NCBI GenBank assembly: GCA_028564705.1 | Contig: JAPXFQ010000203.1 | Coordinates: 1,364,001-1,428,000 of the forward strand | Source of the DNA: Apricaphanius iberus | Lineage: Eukaryota > Chordata > Actinopteri > Cyprinodontiformes > Aphaniidae | Length of the DNA: 64,000 nt | Direction: 5' to 3' | In this document: positions 60,471-64,000 of the stretch, piece by piece | Position numbering within the stretch: the stretch's first letter is position 1 | How the letters are laid out: the number at the start of each line of letters is the position of its first letter | Program-made: the position numbers and the translations under genes | The notes under the pieces: model-generated | Told to the model about the DNA's origin: nothing | Seen by the model: the letters and a program-made list of their open reading frames with translations, nothing else | Databases searched by the model: none

Positions 60471-62660
60471 TCATGAAGTTAAAGATAATATCCAGTGATT
60501 TGTTTTTTTTCTATCTTTCATTAACAAATGTACTCTGTAAATAAAACATGCATGGGTAATGAAGTATGGATCTACAAAGTTGGATTTCTCAAACCATATG
60601 GTCTCAAAAAGCTTTACATTCTGTTCTGTTTGTACTTGGTTGGTGACAACACTAAAGGCACATGAACTGAGCTGAGCTGGTGGCATTAGACATGGGCCAG
60701 TTACCAATATTAAAGTATACCAAGTTTTTTAAAAACCTCTTAAACTTTTTTCCATATTCTTAGAATAATGCAGCATTGCATCTACTCAACCTGTTGCTGT
60801 GCACTGATTGTCAGAAGACTGACAAGACAATTTTGCCTGTTTGGAAATACATGTGGCTCTTCTTTTTAAGACATCATTCTATCAAATCTAAAGGAGCCAC
60901 GTTTACAACTACAATAGGTGACCTAAGATATGAGTTTAATATAAGTTTATTACATGTATTTTATGCTATGAAGAGCACAAAGCAGAAGGGGTATAGCAAA
61001 ATTTGCATTTATATACTCCTGAATTTATTAGCTGTTTATTTTACAAATTTACTTAAGAATGAATTATAATCAAAATACATTTAAATAATTTATATAGTTA
61101 TCCTTATTAAAAATTTAATATTATTTAGTAGTGATATGAATATTTTTTGCTTTTCTTTTTTGAATAAAACTGATAAGTTTTTTTGTTTTAGTTGCATGCA
61201 AGTGCCATACATCTGTTGTAATTTACCCATACTAGTCAAAACCTAGGTAACTTTCTTAATATTATGGTGGATGAGGGATATTTACAAATTTTGACAAAGA
61301 ATTTGAAGCATTTGAGCTAGGTTTGAGTTGCTGAGCAGTTCAGCCTCACACGTTTGACCAACAGCTTTACTTCAAGGGTATCGGGCTGCAACTGCGAAAG
61401 GTGATTTCAAAAGCATATTCCCCTCTAAAATAAAAAGCTGTATTCTTCTTGCTTTACTATAAATAGTTTTGTGATTTACCTGAACAGTCACGCTTGCAGG
61501 CTGGTTGAAACCAAACTACTTGGGTTGACCTGAAAAAAATTAAATCCATATGACCTCTGAGTTTCTTCCAATTAGTAATGACTGAACTGATGACTGCCTT
61601 ACAAGATGTATTGCTGGTACTCTAACTGGTAAGACTGGCATGCCTGGCGATAATTTTCAGTGAAAGTGATTATGCCATTGTACAAGAAACTTCATTGGGA
61701 ATTTGGAAATCATTTTGATTGAACACAGTTTTATTAGCAACTTGGCTTGATATGTTCATGAAAGAGCTTTGTTAATGAAATCTGGCCATTTCAGTCAACC
61801 TCTGTTCTGTTAACAAACCTTCTCTTTATGGTAAAGTTTCCTGCAGCATCATAGAATACAAGATAACACAATTTACAGGAGAAGGCATTTTATTAAAAAC
61901 ATGCAATTGAAAAGACAAAGATGATCACAAATAAATGCAGGAAAAATTACATTGATTGCAATAGTATGTGAAGTCATCAGAGTTGAGTCAGGGTTGAGGC
62001 TTTGTTAATAATTTATAAAAGAGATAATGAATGCAACATTTGTTGATTTAAGTGAAATGCCTGAGTAACATCTTGTTAGTAATGTTTGAAATACTGCATA
62101 TATGGAAATATATTTATAATGTTTTTTGTATTTGCTCAACCTTAATAAGATTGATAACAAATAAAAATTTAGCATATATTATAACTAAAGAATAGTTATA
62201 TTTTCCACGTTAATATTCCCTTTTAACCTTCTACATAAATTAAAGATGCATTCTTTAGTCATTTTTCTTTTCCAAAGTTTTTTGCTTATCTGAGAAAATC
62301 TTTAATGAGCTTTAAGAGCAGGACTGGTAGTTGTAAGCATGCAAATCATCAAACAACTCAAAAAGCGGAGGCTGGACACATTTTTTTTTTCCCGGCAGAT
62401 TTCCTCTCACCTCGGCCTCCACGAGAGCAGCCGCGATTGTGGACGACAAGGGGAACATGGAGGCAGTGCTGTGATCAGGCAAGCAGAAAGAAAAGCCCAC
62501 ATCAGGTACACAATCAGGACCCCTCCCTCTTCCTCTTCTTACAAAACCTCCCTGATAATGAGCAAACTTTCATGTGGCAGTAAATACTCCCCCTACTTTG
62601 TCAGGGTTTGAAGTGCCAAACACCAGATATTGTTGTTTACCCTCTCTTCTTCTTTCATAG
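60471..62660. other. intergenic or 5' intronic DNA of the right-edge gene
   Basis: Mostly AT-rich with no named repeat; CATGGGCCAGTTACCAATATT at about 60690 hints at a hAT-type MITE edge. Because the exon at 62661 is internal, part of this region must be an intron of that gene. A possible further exon at 62399-62505 is discussed in the findings. Confidence 0.45.
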
Positions 62661-62785
62661 TCAAAGAAAAGCCATCTGATAGCAAGAGGTTAACTTGTGT
62701 TCCCCTTGAAATCAATTTATTCCCAAAGCTGATTCCTCTCCCTCCTCCTGCTGTGGGAGAATACGAGCTTGTGAAGGATGAGGAG
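62661..62785 (+). CDS. internal exon of an unrecognised gene
   Basis: The exon is 125 nt, between acceptor TTCTTCTTTCATAG and consensus donor GAG|gtaagt. Two bases complete a codon from an earlier exon, then 41 codons read KEKPSDSKRLTCVPLEINLF and PKLIPLPPPAVGEYELVKDE plus E. The proline-rich PLPPPAVGEYELVKDEE stretch looks like real protein, and the exon ends in phase 0, matching the next one. I do not recognise the family and claim no function. The upstream exon supplying the split codon was not identified with confidence. Confidence 0.7.
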
Positions 62786-63090
62786 GTAAGTAAACATCCC
62801 ACACTATTCTGTAGTCCATCTACTGCACAGACTTTGAATATCCAGGGACTCCTCATCAACTTTCTTTATAATTTCGTCTCCCTTTTCCAACACTTTGGAG
62901 TGTTAAGTTGAATAAAGTGGTGGGTGCTATCACGGAGACTCTCGCACCTCCAGGGGACTCCTTTAACAAAGTGATGGCTTTAGTATAAACTGTGTGCGAT
63001 CTGTCCGAGGAAGGGGAAAAAAAGTCCCCATGGGCTTGTTATTGCTGCTGTCTGCTTTCTATTTGCATGATATTTTTCCCCCTTTTTCAG

Positions 63091-63165
63091 CCTTATCACT
63101 GCTTTGCTGTGAGGAAGGGAGTGCTGGCTGCCGTCTCAGAGGTTGGACCCAAGCTTTATCAGCAG
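63091..63165 (+). CDS. next exon of the unrecognised gene
   Basis: The exon is 75 nt (25 codons), phase 0-0, after a strong polypyrimidine tract and CAG, with donor CAG|gtaatt. It reads PYHCFAVRKGVLAAVSEVGP, then KLYQQ. Joined to the previous exon across a 305 bp intron it gives a continuous 66-codon frame. The mix of conserved-looking hydrophobic and charged residues supports coding. No next exon is visible before the window ends, so the gene continues to the right. Confidence 0.72.
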
Positions 63166-64000
63166 GTAATTCTGCCACTCTCACTAACTCATGTTGAATT
63201 ATTTAAGTGGTATTTTCTAGGAGCTGTGAGTGTAAAAGGGAGTAGACTTGAGGGTTTATTTATCTTTAAATCAGATATCAGTTAATCCAGGAAATGTAAT
63301 AAATGAATCTTTACATATTCTGATGATTTGTAAAATGCATTTCTGGAAAGAAAGAAAAAAGCATTGCAAATATTTTTTTTTCTAATTTTGCTATCCATAG
63401 ATTGACATTTTTTTGTCTCTCAAAATCCTGGGGAAAAAAATATTGTCACTTTAAGCTTCTATTTGCGGGAAGTAAAAATGTAAAATTAAAAAGGAGATAA
63501 CATTCAGACAAAATGCAAATAAAACACATGTATTTTAAATATCACAATATATATTTATATTTTAACTTAGAAAGCATCCAGAAATCATTTTTTGTGAAAT
63601 AGCTTTAATTTTCACAGAGTTCTCATGCATTGTTCACACTGCAGTTGGGTTCAAGTGATAACCTAACCAGTATTTGTTAAGCAAAATAAGCTCAGTAGAA
63701 AGTGCTTTATATGGAGATGCAGAACTGTAGATACACATAAAAAAAAATATGAACAGTAATTTTATGCCAATTGAGGGAAATTTCAATTCTAACCATTTTG
63801 GTAGATCAAATCTGTTTCTAACACTGGAATGCAACCATACCCACAATGCTTGCCTAATTTGCCACAACAGGCCATAGTAGATAAATAAATCTGCATATTT
63901 TGATGAGCAGAATATACACTGGATGGCACATTAAGACATGCTAAACTGGGCCCAGACTTCTATGCAGTTGAAATTAGAGCCATATATGATCATAATTAAA
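63166..64000 (+). other. intron of the right-edge gene
   Basis: AT-rich sequence after a gtaatt donor. No acceptor with a following coding frame was seen up to the window end. Confidence 0.55.

Noticed and set aside
60680..60740. hAT-type MITE edge (CATGGGCCAGTTACC)
   Set aside because: Only one end-like phrase, no partner end found within several hundred bases.

Overview
This is vertebrate nuclear DNA, most likely from a ray-finned (teleost) fish. It is AT-rich with spliced genes and long introns, and its repeats are families I know from teleost genomes: several Tc1-like transposons, a pogo-like element, hAT-type MITEs, an L2-type LINE and a tRNA-derived SINE with an LINE-like tail. No bacterial genes, CRISPR arrays, rRNA or intact tRNA genes are visible. 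No database search was run; family names rest on recognition of protein and repeat motifs.

Positions 1 to about 18,300 hold the 3' end of abcc4 (multidrug resistance-associated protein 4, MRP4) on the + strand. Five coding exons (1278-1367, 1825-1997, 7187-7292, 11720-11854, 17339-17416) join in phase and encode the last 193 residues: the second half of nucleotide-binding domain 2 (signature LSVGQ, Walker B ILIIDE, H-loop TIAHR) and the C-terminal tail ending in the PDZ-ligand-like ETSL. Earlier exons, including Walker A of this domain, lie upstream of the window. The introns carry many decayed transposons, including a three-layer nest at 12.9-16.0 kb.

Positions about 18,300 to 62,400 form a gene desert of about 44 kb with no convincing protein-coding gene. 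It mixes decayed transposons with repeat-free blocks whose texture resembles vertebrate conserved non-coding elements. Recognisable repeats are Tc1-like copies at 19.5, 30.2, 33.6, 47.6/50.7, 51.2, 56.0 and 58.2 kb, an L2-type LINE at 47.8-50.7 kb, and LINE 3' fragments at 38.7 and 55.2 kb. There is also a purine-rich minisatellite at 37 kb, (TA)n tracts, and a CpG-rich patch at 29.4-30.0 kb. In mammals the 3' side of ABCC4 faces SOX21 across a CNE-rich interval, so a regulatory role for the desert is plausible. SOX21 itself is not in the window.

Positions about 62,600 to 64,000 contain two consecutive + strand exons of a second gene (62661-62785 and 63091-63165), which continues past the right edge. 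Their phases agree, but I do not recognise the protein. I found no undescribed multi-gene system here. The points most worth a second look are the nested transposons, the unidentified right-edge gene, the CpG patch, the minisatellite and the CNE-like blocks.
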